Assembly (NCBI RefSeq): GCF_021869535.1
Contig: NW_026262712.1
Span: 102,924,140-102,988,139, forward strand
From: Mytilus californianus
Taxonomy: Eukaryota > Mollusca > Bivalvia > Mytilida > Mytilidae
DNA length: 64,000 bases
Reading direction: 5' to 3'
Below, one piece after another: positions 1 through 10,068 of the stretch. A program made the translations under genes and the position numbers. The notes below the pieces were generated by a model, which saw only the letters and a list, made by a program, of their open reading frames with translations, did no database searches and was not told the origin of the DNA. Each line of letters opens with the position of its first letter. The first letter of the stretch is position 1.

Positions 1-1076
1 TGTGTCAAAGAGACAACAACGCGACCAAAGAGCAGAAAACAGCCGAAGGCCACCACACCAATGGGTCTTCAACACAGCGAGAAAATCCCGCACCCGGAGG
101 CGAGCGTCAGCTGGCCCCTAAAGAAAAATGTGTACTAGTTCAGTGAACTCCAAAACATATAAATGAATTAAAATTAAAAATCATACAATACTAACAAAGG
201 ATAGAGGCTCCTGACTTGGGATAGGCGCAAAAATGCGGCGATGTTAAAATATTAAGTAAGATCTGAACCATCCCCCTTCACCTCTAGCCAAATTAGAAAA
301 AAACAAAAACCCAGCTATACGCACAGTAAAACTCAGTTTAAAAAAAGTCCGAGTCCGATGTCAGAATAGGTAACAAAAGAAACTAAGCAAAATGACAATG
401 ATACATAAATTAACAAAGGACTACTAGCAGTTACTGACATGCCATCTCCAGACCTCAATTAAATTGATTCAAAGATTATGTCTACATCATATGAAAATCA
501 AGCACAATCCCTCCCGTTAGCGGTTTAGTACAATACCATCATGAAATATATGAGAAGAACATAACCCGTATCATGCCAACAACTTGTTTTAGAATAAATG
601 TGTTTAATTTCGATGCAAAGACCCTATGAGTGAAACAATAATAATTCCAAAATATGCCATCTTTAATGACCTGACAATAATATCTTAACTATTTCCCTTC
701 TTAATAAGTCTGTTTGAAGGTTTGATTAGCTTTTGAGGTGAATGCCGACATTGTTGTGCTTTGTAAAGAATATTACCATAAAAGATTGGATATGAAGTAC
801 CTGAACGTATAAGTTTGCATGTTGATTTATATTTACGAATGATGTCCTTGTACCGATGATAAAATTTAGTAAAAATTTTGACTAGTTTGCGCTATCGAAA
901 ACCCTGGTGTAATAATTTTTCAGTAATACAGAGATTTCTTTCGTTAAAATCAAATACGTTGTTACATACACGAGCGTATCGAACAAGTTGAGATATATAA
1001 ACACCGAATGATGGTGACAAGGGAACGTCACCATCTAAAAATGGAAATTAACAATAGGAAATGAAAAATCATCTCT
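1..1076 (-). mobile_element. 3' region of a decayed RT retroelement, copy 1
   Basis: This is the 3' part of a minus-strand reverse-transcriptase element whose coding pieces continue at 1,289-1,766 and 4,110-4,575. The first ~460 bp recur, diverged but in the same order and orientation, at about 19,316-19,800. Shared blocks include the stretch around 205-225 with the motif ggctcctgacttggga and the stretch around 345-375 with gtccgatgtcagaatagg. I recognise this sequence as an abundant mussel repeat (memory, unchecked). About 700-1,076 still reads, on the minus strand, as the C-terminal part of the RT-type protein, for example DGDVPLSPSFGVYISQLVR near 1,000-1,050, but with stops and frame changes. 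The element is truncated by the window start. Confidence 0.75.
700..1076 (-). pseudogene. RT pseudogene piece a, C-terminal region
   Basis: Minus-strand translation gives a recognisable downstream part of a retroelement RT protein. It starts with RDDFSFPIVN at 1,076, then GVYISQLVRYARVCNNVFDF, then basic segments such as KFYHRYKDIIRKYKS and PSNRLIKKG. A one-base frame change lies near 1,035 and an in-frame stop near 890. In the intact protein family this follows directly on the block ending in KIYDK, which here sits at 1,289-1,310 beyond an inserted repeat. No GIY-YIG endonuclease follows, so the element may be an endonuclease-less Penelope-like type or a related RT class. The class is inference. 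Confidence 0.65.
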
Positions 1077-1288
1077 TACTGGCATACTGGTGAGAGGTTT
1101 AGCTAGCTATAAAACCAAGTTTAATCCAACATGTTCTACATAAGAAAATGTCTGTACCAAGTCAGGAATATGACAGTTGTTATCCATTCGTTTGATGTGT
1201 TTGAGCTTTTGATTTTGCCATTTGATTAGGAACTTTCCAATTTGAATTTTCATCGGAGTTCGGTATTTTTATTTTTTTTATTTTACTT
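1077..1288 (+). mobile_element. Short dispersed repeat (family M2), copy 1, inserted in RT
   Basis: A 212-bp non-coding repeat with the signature blocks gtaccaagtcaggaatatga (about 1,155) and ttcgtttgatgtgtttgagc (about 1,190), ending in a T-rich run. Two further copies in the same orientation lie at 20,236-20,430 and 25,450-25,660. It cuts the RT pseudogene between the K of KIYDK and RDDFSF, which fixes both boundaries. The pentamer TTACT occurs at each edge (1,076-1,080 and 1,283-1,287) and may be a target-site duplication, although the right copy also looks like part of the family end. Size and lack of coding suggest a MITE or SINE-like element. Confidence 0.75.
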
Positions 1289-1766
1289 TTTATCGTAAAT
1301 TTTGGTATTAACCTCCCCTATAGATATAGATATCAAGATCCAGGAAAGGACAGTGTTCATTGTTAGTATTAGCTTTATTTAAAGTCAATTCAGCCAGGAT
1401 AAATCTCCTTAGTGTACTTACTAAAGTCGTCATTATTGAAAGCCAATATATTTATCCAAATATCTAAAAGTTTTCTATGGGTCTTTGCTGATTCTAGTCA
1501 TTAATTGTAACTTATAACAATACAGATCGAGGTCCGCAATATGTGGTGCACAGTAAGTCCCAATTGAAATTCTGATAACTTGACGATATACGGAATCACC
1601 ATAGCGAACAAAAATGTTATCTAGTAAAAATTCAAGGGCAGTTATAGTATCAAAGCAGGTCCAATTGACATATAGTTTTTTTGTTTGTTGTTATTAAAAA
1701 ATGACCTAAAGGAGTTTGAACATATATATTCGCATTATAACTTTTTATATGCCCATTTAATTAGGT
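1289..1766 (-). pseudogene. RT pseudogene piece b, palm domain
   Basis: Minus-strand translation shows the palm of a reverse transcriptase: CEYICSNSFRSFF, a frame change, VNWTCFDTITALEFLLDNIF, then VYRQVIRISIGTYCAPHIAD (the RT motif normally ending MGT-CAP-AD), then RYLD. The catalytic Y-x-D-D box is destroyed: one inserted base falls directly after RYLD and the second Asp is lost. Reading then moves to another frame (ILAFNNDDFSKYTKEIYP), hits a stop, and resumes as LTLNKANTNNEHCPFLDLD. With at least three frameshifts and two stops this is a dead copy. RT identity is from motif order; assignment to Penelope-like elements is inference. Confidence 0.8.
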
Positions 1767-4109
1767 GTGTGATTTTTAGGCAGTTGAGCTGCCTTATGCT
1801 AGCACCCTAGATTTGTGTTCTTCCCAACGAATGCTGAAAAAGGTGCCATTGTTATAATCTAGCAAGCTGATATGTTATTTATAATTAATTGGACATTTTT
1901 TTCATACTTTTAATTCTGGAATACAAAAAAATATAACCAGAATAACCTTAAATGATCGTCGAACGACCCATTATATTTGAAGTTGCACATAGGAAATAGT
2001 GCTCAATAGAAATCCGTACGTAGTTTATTATCCCCTGTGCTTTTGGCTAAGATGTCAAAGAACAATTGTATGAAATATTTCATCGCCGGAATTCTGTTAT
2101 TACAAATCGTTTATATTTCCCAAATGGCAAAATGCGCAGGAATATTGTTCGTGTACAACAAATCTCTATGATAGATGAAATAAAGTTATATATCTAAGTT
2201 GGCGGTAATTTTACAACTTATCTTGCCAAATAAGGTTGTTGTTTTATGAATGAAACGAGGTCATGAAACAGATCCGGAAATCGACGTCGATAGGATGTTT
2301 TAAGTAATGTGGACAACTCGTCCCCGAGACAAGTCGGACCGAATCCACTCGAACCGTCTAAGAAGACAACTCGGCCCGCTTGTCAGATTTTCTTAGGGTT
2401 TCATAAAATGTAAGACTAACATGTCTAGCAGAGCCATCAATCTTTTTTTTGTGCATTGGGGTCTATTTAGGGGTATTTTGAGGGGCCTAAAGAAGGGATG
2501 GGTTTACTGTAGAACCCTATTGGGTTTTAGTTTCTAAATTTTCAAATGACTATTTTTCGAAAACAGTAAGTGATAGACAAACGCAGTCTTAAGTAATGAG
2601 TAAAGGACAATAAAACAAATCAAATAAAGTATAGGGTGAGTCCCTGGGGGTCATCCCAACCCCCTTCAGTTTGAAAATGTGCTTTTATCTTGTAAACGGT
2701 CGCAATCCCCACCCCTAAACCATATATATACTTGTATGGGACAATAAAACAAATCAAATGAAAATAATTTAGGGGAGTACCCGGTGTCACGCACCCCCTT
2801 CTGTTTGAAAACTTGTAAAAGGTCGAGATCCCACCCCTAAACCATATTTATTCATGTATAGGACAATTTAACAAATCAAATGAAATATATGGGGAGTCCC
2901 TGGGGTCACACCACCCCCTCCTGTTTGCGGACTTGGAAATGGTCCAGATCCCCACCCCTAAACCATAAGTATATATGTATGGGACAATTTAACAAATCAA
3001 ATGAAATATATGGGGAGCCCCTGGGGTCACCCCATATCCTCCTGTTTGAGAACTTGGAAATGGTTGAGATCCCCACCCCTAACCCATATATATTCATGTA
3101 TGGGACAATAAAACAAATCATATGAAATATAGGGGGAGTCTCTGGGGTCACCCCACCACTCCTGTTTGAGAACTTGGAAATGGTCGAGATCCCCACCCCT
3201 AAACCATATATATTCATGTATGGGACAATATAACAAATCAAATGAAATATATGAGGATTCCCTGGGGTCACCTCACCCCCTACTGTATGAGAACTTGGAA
3301 ATGGTCGGGATACCCACCCCTAAACCATATATATTCATGTATGCGACAATATAACAAATCAAATAAAATATAGGGGGAGTCCTTAGGGTCACCCCACCCC
3401 TCCTGTTTGAGAACTTGTAAACGGTCGAGATACCCACTCCTAAACCATATTTATTCCTGTTCGTCATTTCAAAAAGATTTGACTGACATACAGGGTCAAT
3501 CCCCTAGGCGTCACATATGCATATCACTTTACTAGACCAAACCAATATGTACTGGACTTTGCCCAATGTCAGGCGATCATGGGAATGACGAATTATGGGA
3601 GCTTTGTTTGGGAGACGGCATCCTGTTACAATTATTTCTTGTTTATTATAAAATTTTATTGATGCAAAAAATGAGTCTAGGTTAATTGAATTTGCACTAA
3701 TTATTTTTTGAATTATTTCTGGGCCTATAATAATTTTCATTTATGGCTCATTTTAAAGAAAACATATAAATCTTTCAAGCAGTGTAAAGCCCAGGAATGT
3801 TTGACCAACTGTTTTATAATCACCTGTCATTTTATTCCAAACTTGGTATGGAGTGACATCATGGACTTGGGATGAAGATGGGGGTCATTTACATTGATAT
3901 ATATGCGTTGCTTTTGAAAACCTTGATGAAATATTAATTAATTTGCCTTAATAATCAATTCATTAGATAAACATAAATGTACAATATACGAATGTCTAAT
4001 GTTTGTTCTTTCAAATCTTTAAAAAAAAAATTGAAGCAAGACTGCCATAGTTTTCATATTACGTTTGCCTTGGTTTTTGGTTAACTGCCTACAGCGCTTA
4101 CAGTGCTTT
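1767..4109. mobile_element. 2.3-kb block inserted in the RT frame
   Basis: The RT reading breaks off at 4,110 after PHNLIKK and resumes at about 1,766 with LIKWAYKK, so the 2.3 kb between them is foreign to the element. Near the two edges lie short inverted copies of TAGGCAGTT (1,777-1,785 and, reversed, 4,083-4,091). The left edge also carries a small hairpin, GGCAG-TTGAG-CTGCC, at 1,779-1,793. The block contains the 120-bp minisatellite at 2,610-3,470. No transposase frame is visible in it. A non-autonomous DNA element that carries or acquired a minisatellite is the simplest reading; two independent insertions are the alternative. Confidence 0.5.
2610..3470. repeat. 120-bp minisatellite, about 7 copies
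   Basis: A phrase containing caaatcaaatgaaatata recurs at about 2,616, 2,751, 2,871, 2,993, 3,113, 3,233 and 3,354, so the unit is about 120-121 bp. Each unit contains a block ending in ggggtcaccccacccc, then gagaacttggaaatggtcga, then ccacccctaaaccatata. The first two copies are the most diverged. Because the unit length is divisible by three, frames stay open through several units on both strands; those repetitive open frames are artefacts. Confidence 0.9.
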
Positions 4110-4575
4110 GATTTTCTTAATTAGATTATGAGGCAAAGTGGTATATAGGGTAGAAAAATCAAAACTTTGAACAGATTCGAAATCACCAATATAAGCATGC
4201 AATTTATCAAGTACTTCCAACGAATTTTTGACACTCCAAAAGTAATTAATTCCATTATTTTCAAAGTCCTAATTTGAACAATTTATTACCTGATTTTTGA
4301 TTGCACCAAGTGTACTAGTAAATAGATTAGACAGTTTAGTGGCGGAAAAATGGCTTGAAGAGGAAATAAATCTATATTTGTAAGGTGTTTTGTGCAGCTT
4401 CGGAAGCCATTACATAGTTGGAACTTTCATTGTATTTGGTTCTGCTTGTAAAGAAGTAGCTAAACGTTTATGTTTGTTACATTTATCATTTTCCCAAAAT
4501 GGAGTCATTTAGGATGTTGGTGATTTCGTGATTTCCTTTTGCAGAACCTCAATGTAAAATTTACGTCAAACAATA
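4110..4575 (-). pseudogene. RT pseudogene piece c, N-terminal and finger region
   Basis: One minus-strand frame runs from about 4,572 to 4,085 with RT-like sequence throughout and three premature stops. It reads KFYIEVLQKEITKSPTS, stop, CNKHKRLATSLQAEPNTMKV, stop, WLPKLHKTPYKYRFISSSS, then KLSNLFTSTLGAIKNQVI, stop, then INYFWSVKNSLEVLDKLHAY and finally VQSFDFSTLYTTLPHNLIKK. The PKLHK block and the FDFSTLYTTLP block match the order of RT motifs in Penelope-like and related elements. It is the upstream portion of the same element as pieces a and b and is inactive. Confidence 0.8.
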
Positions 4576-5129
4576 ATGATATAATTAGCAGCCTTATATC
4601 AGACAGGACAAAAACAAATAAGTATAGTTTATTTACAACAACAAGTATGCATTCGACAAAAGTGGCAAATTGGCAATACATTGTATTGTGAAAGGTTGAT
4701 TCTTACATCTTTATATTAACTTCAAGATGTCAAATGATGCTATTTTGGTATTATTTTTTGTATTTACTTCAATTCGAAAGACACATCTGTAGCCAATATT
4801 TCATAATAATATTTATTAATGTAAATTATCGAAATCCAAGGGACAAAACGTGGTCATATCATGACTATCTTTTGTATCCATTATTTTATGTAAAAACAAC
4901 CAGTACTCTGTTTAAATCAACAACCTGTTTACTGTTATCATGGTAATTGCCGTAACAATTACACTTTCTGTTTAAAATAAGATACAATATTAATGTTAGC
5001 GCCAGACGATCTTAAGTAATCGTATATTTATATTTTACGTTTTATTTGTTTTTATAATTTACATGTGGACGGCAGGAATAATGAAATACAGAACAATGCA
5101 GTTTACAATATTTACAAATGGGCATTTTT
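4576..5129. other. AT-rich intergenic stretch
   Basis: I see no gene, RNA or repeat in this stretch. The 70-codon open frame at 4,734-4,946 has no recognisable domain and is compatible with chance. Confidence 0.5.
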
Positions 5130-5560
5130 TGCTGTTGATTATGTGCGTTATTTGTTTATTGTTTTATACAGTTCTTGTAGTGTCCTGTTGCACCACTGTC
5201 CCAGGTTAGGGGGAGGGTTGGGATCCCGCTAACATATTTAACCCCGCCACATTCTGTATGTATGTGCCTGTCCCAAGTCAGGAGCCTGTAATTCAGTGGT
5301 TGTCGTTTGTTTATGTGTTACATATTTGTTATTCGTTCATTTTTTGTACATAAATTAGGCCGTTGGTTTTCTCTTTTGAATTGTTTTACATTGTCATTTA
5401 GGGGCCTTGTATAGCTGACTGTGCGGTATGGGTTTTGCTCATTGTTGAAGGCCGTACGGTGACCTATAGTTGTAATTTCTGTTTCATTTGGTTCCTTGAG
5501 GAGAGTTGTCTCATTGGCAATCATACCACATCTTCTTTTTTTATATTTTATAAAAATAGA
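5130..5560 (+). mobile_element. Dispersed mussel repeat (family M4), copy 1
   Basis: This stretch holds the blocks tgtcccaagtcaggagcctg (about 5,272), ttgctcattgttgaaggccg (about 5,436) and gttgtctcattggcaatcat (about 5,505), then a T-rich tail. I recognise the string as an abundant mussel interspersed repeat (memory, unchecked). Partial relatives are at 7,770-7,985 in the same orientation and at 15,815-15,935 inverted. The first block is the reverse complement of a block in the RT-element 3' region (around 205-225), so the two families share a module. Confidence 0.75.
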
Positions 5561-6079
5561 AGAACAATATATCTTTTATAAGATTTATAGTTTGTGTAAC
5601 ATTTTATTGCCTTGCAGTCTCATCTTCATGAAGGGATCAATTAATTTAAAAAATCATCATTTGATTAGTATGTTGTTAAACTTGTCCTTATTTTTAACAC
5701 TGTGTTATAAATGCTTAATTTGTCGCTAAATTAAGTAAACGTCATGAGGTAGTATTAGATTTTAACTATACAATTAAAATATCAAATATCGGTGCTGTAG
5801 CAATATAAAAAATTGTTCAAAGACTGAATTGTTTTGGAGGTTATTATCCTCTGGAAAGGAACTTCAGCAATAAACAGCAAGAATTAGGAAGAGATACAAT
5901 TAATTTATTAGGAATTGAATTGAAACAAGAATTAGAAAAGGAATACAACAATACAAGGCAAAAAAATGTTTTCTTTTGTGAGTCGCCTTTACGTGGATGG
6001 TTGATGGGGTAGATAACCTATTACTAGTTCCTTTCAGGAGGCCCAAATGTAAAAAAACCCCAGAAAACGTTTAAATCAT
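5561..6079. other. AT-rich stretch, nothing recognised
   Basis: No gene, RNA or clear repeat was found. Short open frames here lack domain signatures. Confidence 0.5.
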
Positions 6080-6400
6080 TTTGATCTAGGGCTTAAGTGC
6101 TATAGGCAATTTTTAACGACCATGTTTACCTCTATCTCTAGTACCATGGCACACAATATCTTAGTTTTGCCAGCCGGCAATAGTTAAGTTGGTCTAAGTT
6201 TCATACCGGAGTACTCCAATCGTATGATGACAAACTCGTACAGATCTTTGATATAAGTGTTATGGGCCATTTTAAAGACCATTTTTACCTCTACCTGGTA
6301 CAAAGATCCACGTGGAGAATCTCTTAGTTTTGCTAGCCCGCTAAAAGGGTGATTTAAATTTCAAGAACTCATATCTGGTACATTAAAAAACATATCATTA
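6080..6400. repeat. Two diverged tandem units of about 160 bp
   Basis: Two neighbouring blocks share the order: a 'gcta/gtta-t-ggc-attt' block, then 'gacca-ttt-acctcta', then 'atctcttagttttgc', then 'agc'. The blocks start near 6,096 and 6,256. The sequence is unlike the adjacent 160-bp tandem repeat despite the same spacing. Divergence is high, so this is an old duplication. Confidence 0.5.
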
Positions 6401-6419
6401 AAAGGCTACAAAGTGGAAA

Positions 6420-7530
6420 AAAAAAACGAATAAGGAACGAATAAGCAACAGGGTATCAGTCGTGCGCAGAAACTAGTGCATATGCGCTAACAGGGTTATT
6501 ATAGATCTACGAACACAGAACAAACACCAGAGTCATGAAAAGAACAAAAGGAAATCATTTAAAAGATGCAAACTATAAATTACAAATAAGAAACAAATAA
6601 GTAGCGAATACGTAACAAGGTACATATATCAGTCGAACGCTTAAACGGGTACAAACGCACTTACAAAGTGATTTTCCACCACAAACCAACAACTAACACA
6701 AGAGGCAACAACTTAAAGGAAATGAGATCATTAAAAAGGTGCAACGTATATAAAGCGAATCGGGACGATAAAGTAACAGGGTATCAGTCGTGCGCAGTAA
6801 CTGGTACATATGTGCTAACAGGGTTATTGCAAATCCACAAACACAAGAGTCATGAAAAGAAAACAAAAGGAAATCATTTAAAAGATGCAAGAAGTATAAA
6901 ATACAAATAAGGAACAAATAAGTAGCGAATACGTAACAAGGTATCAGTCGAACGCTTAAACGGGTACAAACGCACTTACAAAGTGATTTAACCACCACAA
7001 ACTAACACAAGATGCAAGAAAATAAAAGAAATAAGATAATTAAAAAGGTCCAACGTGTAAAAAGCGAATCGGGACGATAAAATGACAGGGTATCAATCGA
7101 GCGCGAAAATTGAGTTATTCGCACCAAAAGAGTAGTTTCACTTAACAGATCCCATAATTAACACAAGAGACAAGAACATAAATGATAGGAAAGCATTACA
7201 AAAGTGCAACGTATAAGAACCAAATAAGCGAAAATATGAAGCGAATAAGTAACAGGGTATAAGTCGAACACATAAACTGCTACATATGCGCTAACAGGGT
7301 TATTTCAACTCCACGAACGCAGAACTTACACCAGAGACAAGAAAGGAAATAAAAATGAAATCATTAAAAAGGGGCAACGTATAATAAGTCAATGATAAAT
7401 TAATAAGTAAATGGTATCAGTCGAGCCCAGAAACGGGTACATCCACGCTTATAGGGTAGTTTCACCTCGTCGAACCAATATATAACAGCAGAGACAAGAA
7501 AATAAAGTAAAAATAGCAATAAAAGGGGAA
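6420..7530. repeat. 160-bp tandem repeat with a two-unit period
   Basis: A marker of the form aac-a-ggtatcagtcg recurs near 6,447, 6,620, 6,776, 6,935, 7,083, 7,251 and 7,408, a spacing of about 150-170 bp. Alternate units match better. The version followed by tgcgcag occurs at 6,448 and 6,777, and the version followed by aacgcttaaacgggtacaaa at 6,638 and 6,951, so the higher-order period is about 315-325 bp. Copies diverge toward the right end. No function is assigned. Confidence 0.8.
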
Positions 7531-7735
7531 AACATATTAAAATCGAAAAAGGAACGAATAAGTAACAAATACGTAACGCATTAGGAAAAAGGAAAAGTAA
7601 CGAATAGGTTATGAATAAGGAATACGGAATAAGTAACGAATAGGTAACGAATAAGAAATAGGGGATTAGGTAACGAATAGGTAACGAATAAGGAATACGG
7701 AATAAGTAAGAAATAAGGAATAAGTAACCAACTTG
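7531..7735. repeat. Short-period low-complexity tandem repeat
   Basis: Many short units of the type ggtaacgaata, gaataagtaac and gaataagg follow each other with irregular 8-12 bp steps. This degenerate short tandem repeat also explains a 117-codon minus-strand frame made of repeating Tyr, Ser, Leu and Phe. It adjoins the 160-bp array and shares its gaataagtaac words, so it may have grown from that unit. Confidence 0.75.
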
Positions 7736-7769
7736 ACTACCCTTCGGTGTCATTAGGTCATGTCAGTGT

Positions 7770-7985
7770 CATATTTGCCGTTCGTAAAATGTATTGTTAC
7801 AAAAGAAGTCGTTAGTTTTCCCTTTTGAACTGTGTCACATTTTCAATTCAAAACTGTCTATACGGTATAGCTTTTTCTTATTGTTAATGTCCGAACGGCG
7901 ACCTATGATTGTTTATATTCGAACCCTTGTTGATAATTGTCTCAATGACAATCATACTACGTCTTCTTATTTTTATTAATGAAGT
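7770..7985 (+). mobile_element. Family M4 repeat, partial copy 2
   Basis: The order of blocks matches the copy at 5,130-5,560: gttagttttcccttttgaac (about 7,808), then ttcttattgttaatgtccga, then cggcgacctatgattgt, and finally ttgtctcaatgacaatcata near 7,936, ending in T-rich DNA. It is diverged and lacks the left half. It lies just beyond the 3' end of the receptor gene. The minus-strand hexamer AATAAA inside its tail near 7,971 could serve as that gene's poly(A) signal, which is speculative. Confidence 0.65.
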
Positions 7986-8513
7986 TTTTGAAGTTAGATC
8001 AAATATAATAACCTTAATGTTGTATACTACACATCTATGCCGATAATAAGTAAACTTAAACTTTTAAATCAGTTCCATTTGTGTAATTTGAAAAAAACGA
8101 GTGTTTTGTAATGGTTTTTCAATGAAAGAAACTATGAAATTCAGTAATAAATTTTATATAACAAACTTTTGTAGTATGTTGATTTACTAATTGTCTGTAG
8201 TTTGTATCCGTATCCTTATGACTTATGCTTAACACACATGATATACATTAAAATTTCCGTTTTCAGATGAGACATGTACTCCAGATATAATCTTTTTTCA
8301 TGGTATTTAGGAAACAAGTGAGTTTTCCTTCCTGTATTTCTTCAATAACTTCATATTACTCTTACATATTTAGTATAATAAAAACATAAAAAATATCTTT
8401 AAAAAAGTATGACTTTCAGATTTAAGATGCAAAGACCTCAATAATTTGAACTGTGCCATAACTTATGAATTTAATAAAATATTGTATATATTACGGTCGT
8501 ATATTACCGAAAC

Positions 8514-9052
8514 TTAAAAATTCAAATTTTCGTACAATCTCCCTAATTCTCGATTTAAAACTACATCAGAACCATCACGATCAACATCTCCTGAAACAAT
8601 AGATTTGTACTCATGCATCTCAATTGTATTTGGCATCACTGTGCAGTACGGATGTAAATATTCATCTTCTTCTATCTGTAGTTCATTTCCACCAGAAGCT
8701 ACCCCGGGAAATTGAACGTCTGCAATATTCAACGATTCCTGAATAGAAATTGTTATTTCAGATTGATTTTCAATTTCAGTATCTTCTATTCGAAAATTGT
8801 CTTCATAAATAGTATGATACCCATTGTCTGCTTCTGCCATCTCTATTCTTTCTAGTGAAATATCGTTTTCATCTGTTTCCAACGTTACCTTTTTTAGTTT
8901 CTTGCAGTAAAGGTGAATGAATATATTGCAAATGATAGACATCACCAGAAGTACAAACGGTACAATGAAATTTCCAATACCTAGGAATCTCAGGAGCAGA
9001 AGTCCTGCAATGCAAATTATATCCTTGACAGTAACTTCTATTCTTAACCACA
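8514..9052 (-). CDS. Ig-superfamily receptor, last exon: transmembrane and cytoplasmic tail
   Basis: Terminal coding exon of the receptor gene, about 178 residues and a TAA stop. I place the start after a CAG acceptor at 9,053-9,055, which leaves two bases that complete the split codon from the previous exon (phase 1). A second phase-1 acceptor lies at 9,038-9,039. A long hydrophobic segment, including GNFIVPFVLLVMSIICNIF, is followed by the stop-transfer CKKLKK. The acidic tail, about 125 residues, contains tyrosine motifs YHTI, YKSI and YENL. The last two lie 24 residues apart, so they do not form a classic ITAM, but YENL fits the general Y-x-N docking pattern for Grb2-type SH2 domains (family knowledge, not shown here). 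Ligand and pathway are unknown. Confidence 0.8.
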
Positions 9053-9229
9053 CTGAGTTTTGTCGAAATGCTATTTTCAATGTATGTAGCTAGTACAGTT
9101 AGCTATAAGTGAATGCTTATTCTTAATTGAAACACGCCAGTACTAATTTTTCCCTAGCAGCTGTTAATGGTACATGTGTTCAGCCCCGTCTATGTAGTGT
9201 ACTTCAGAATAAGGTGAACATTGGTAGCC

Positions 9230-9420
9230 ACGGATCTCTTAAAGTTAAAGCGGACATATCTGTATTTGGAAAACCTTTCATAATGTTTGGCCTTCAGAGC
9301 TCCTCAAAATCGAACTTTATTTGGCCTTTAAACTTTTTTTGATTCGAGTGTCACTGATGAGTCTTTTGTTGACAAAACGCGCGTCTTGCGTACAAAACTA
9401 TAAGCCTGGTATATTTGAAG
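9230..9420 (+). mobile_element. Decayed hammerhead-ribozyme repeat (retrozyme-like), copy 1
   Basis: This dispersed repeat lies antisense to the receptor gene in its last intron and extreme 3' exon flank. Blocks such as tttatttggcctttaaactt (about 9,317) and gattcgagtgtcactgatga (9,341) occur, reverse-complemented and diverged, at 24,595-24,780. Small non-autonomous retroelements carrying hammerhead ribozymes are known in animals including bivalves, and the layout fits one of those. Extent is approximate. Confidence 0.6.
9348..9391 (+). ncRNA. Type I hammerhead ribozyme relic, core mutated
   Basis: The core CTGATGA is intact at 9,354-9,360. It is followed by a stem II candidate (GTC at 9,361 with GAC at 9,371) and a tiny stem III, ACGC-GCGT (9,377-9,384), with the expected cleavage-site C at 9,385. 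The conserved GAA after stem II reads AAA (9,374-9,376), so the catalytic guanine G12 is lost. Stem I (9,348-9,353 with 9,386-9,391) has one mismatch and three wobble pairs. The motif should therefore be inactive. Confidence 0.65.
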
Positions 9421-9786
9421 AGTTGTTTAAATCATACTATTAACACTTCGTTTTTAAGATAAGCTTTTATACTCAATTCGTTCGTCAAAAAAGTTTAGGC
9501 TAAACATATTTTGCAGAGTGTCGTAGTTCGTGTTAGTTTACGTAAATTCAAATTTAATTTGAATGGCATAGTTTTTTTTTTATGTAATTTACATTTAAAC
9601 TCAAACGATATTGATTTAAAATAATATTTGTTCTTAACATTTATGCAGATTAAAGCTCATTCCAAGTGAACTTGTGGTAAAGATATAGGTACTTGATAAA
9701 AATATAGCAAAGTTAAAATATATTTGTGTCATACGGTAATAGCAAAAGTGATCGCGTTCTTATGTAAAAGCTATGATGAAATTTAC

Positions 9787-10068
9787 CGTGAGGTTCTGGC
9801 AAATATGCAGTACAACTCAATGGATTGACAATCAGCAAATTATTCTTTGTAATGTATCTTTGTTCGTTCTTCAAATGACATTTATAGTTTCCATTGTCAT
9901 CTTGTGTTATGTTTTCTATCACAATGGATGAGGAATTGGATAATGTAATGCCGTTTTTTGTCCATGAATAGTTATTTGTTGTCTTTCTGCTGATACTTTC
10001 GCAAACAAAAAGTACACTCTGGCCTTCAATGACGTTTTCAGGTGGATACCTATTGATCTTGATGTCTA
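9787..10068 (-). CDS. Ig-superfamily receptor, Ig domain 4 exon
   Basis: A 94-residue Ig-like domain encoded by one exon, acceptor AG at 10,069-10,070 and donor GTAAAT at 9,781-9,786. Both junctions are phase 1, as usual for Ig modules. The domain has all landmarks: ENVIEGQSVLFVC with the B-strand Cys, YSWTKNG with the C-strand Trp, and DDNGNYKCHLKN, the D-x-G-x-Y-x-C motif of the F strand. The length and the strand pattern suggest an I-set or C2-type domain. It is the membrane-proximal Ig domain, joined to the transmembrane exon after a short linker (NPLSCTAYLPEPH). Several N-x-S/T sequons are present. Confidence 0.88.

Noticed and set aside
2880-3467. Repetitive frames of 62-121 codons on both strands
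   Set aside because: They arise from the 120-bp minisatellite, whose unit is a multiple of three and so keeps any open frame open in every copy.
7400-7753. 117-codon minus-strand frame rich in Tyr, Ser, Leu and Phe
   Set aside because: It lies entirely within short-period tandem repeat DNA; the peptide mirrors the repeat words.
8869-9051. 60-codon minus-strand frame overlapping the transmembrane exon
   Set aside because: It is a shadow of the exon in another frame; the exon frame has the membrane segment, the phase-1 junction and the stop.
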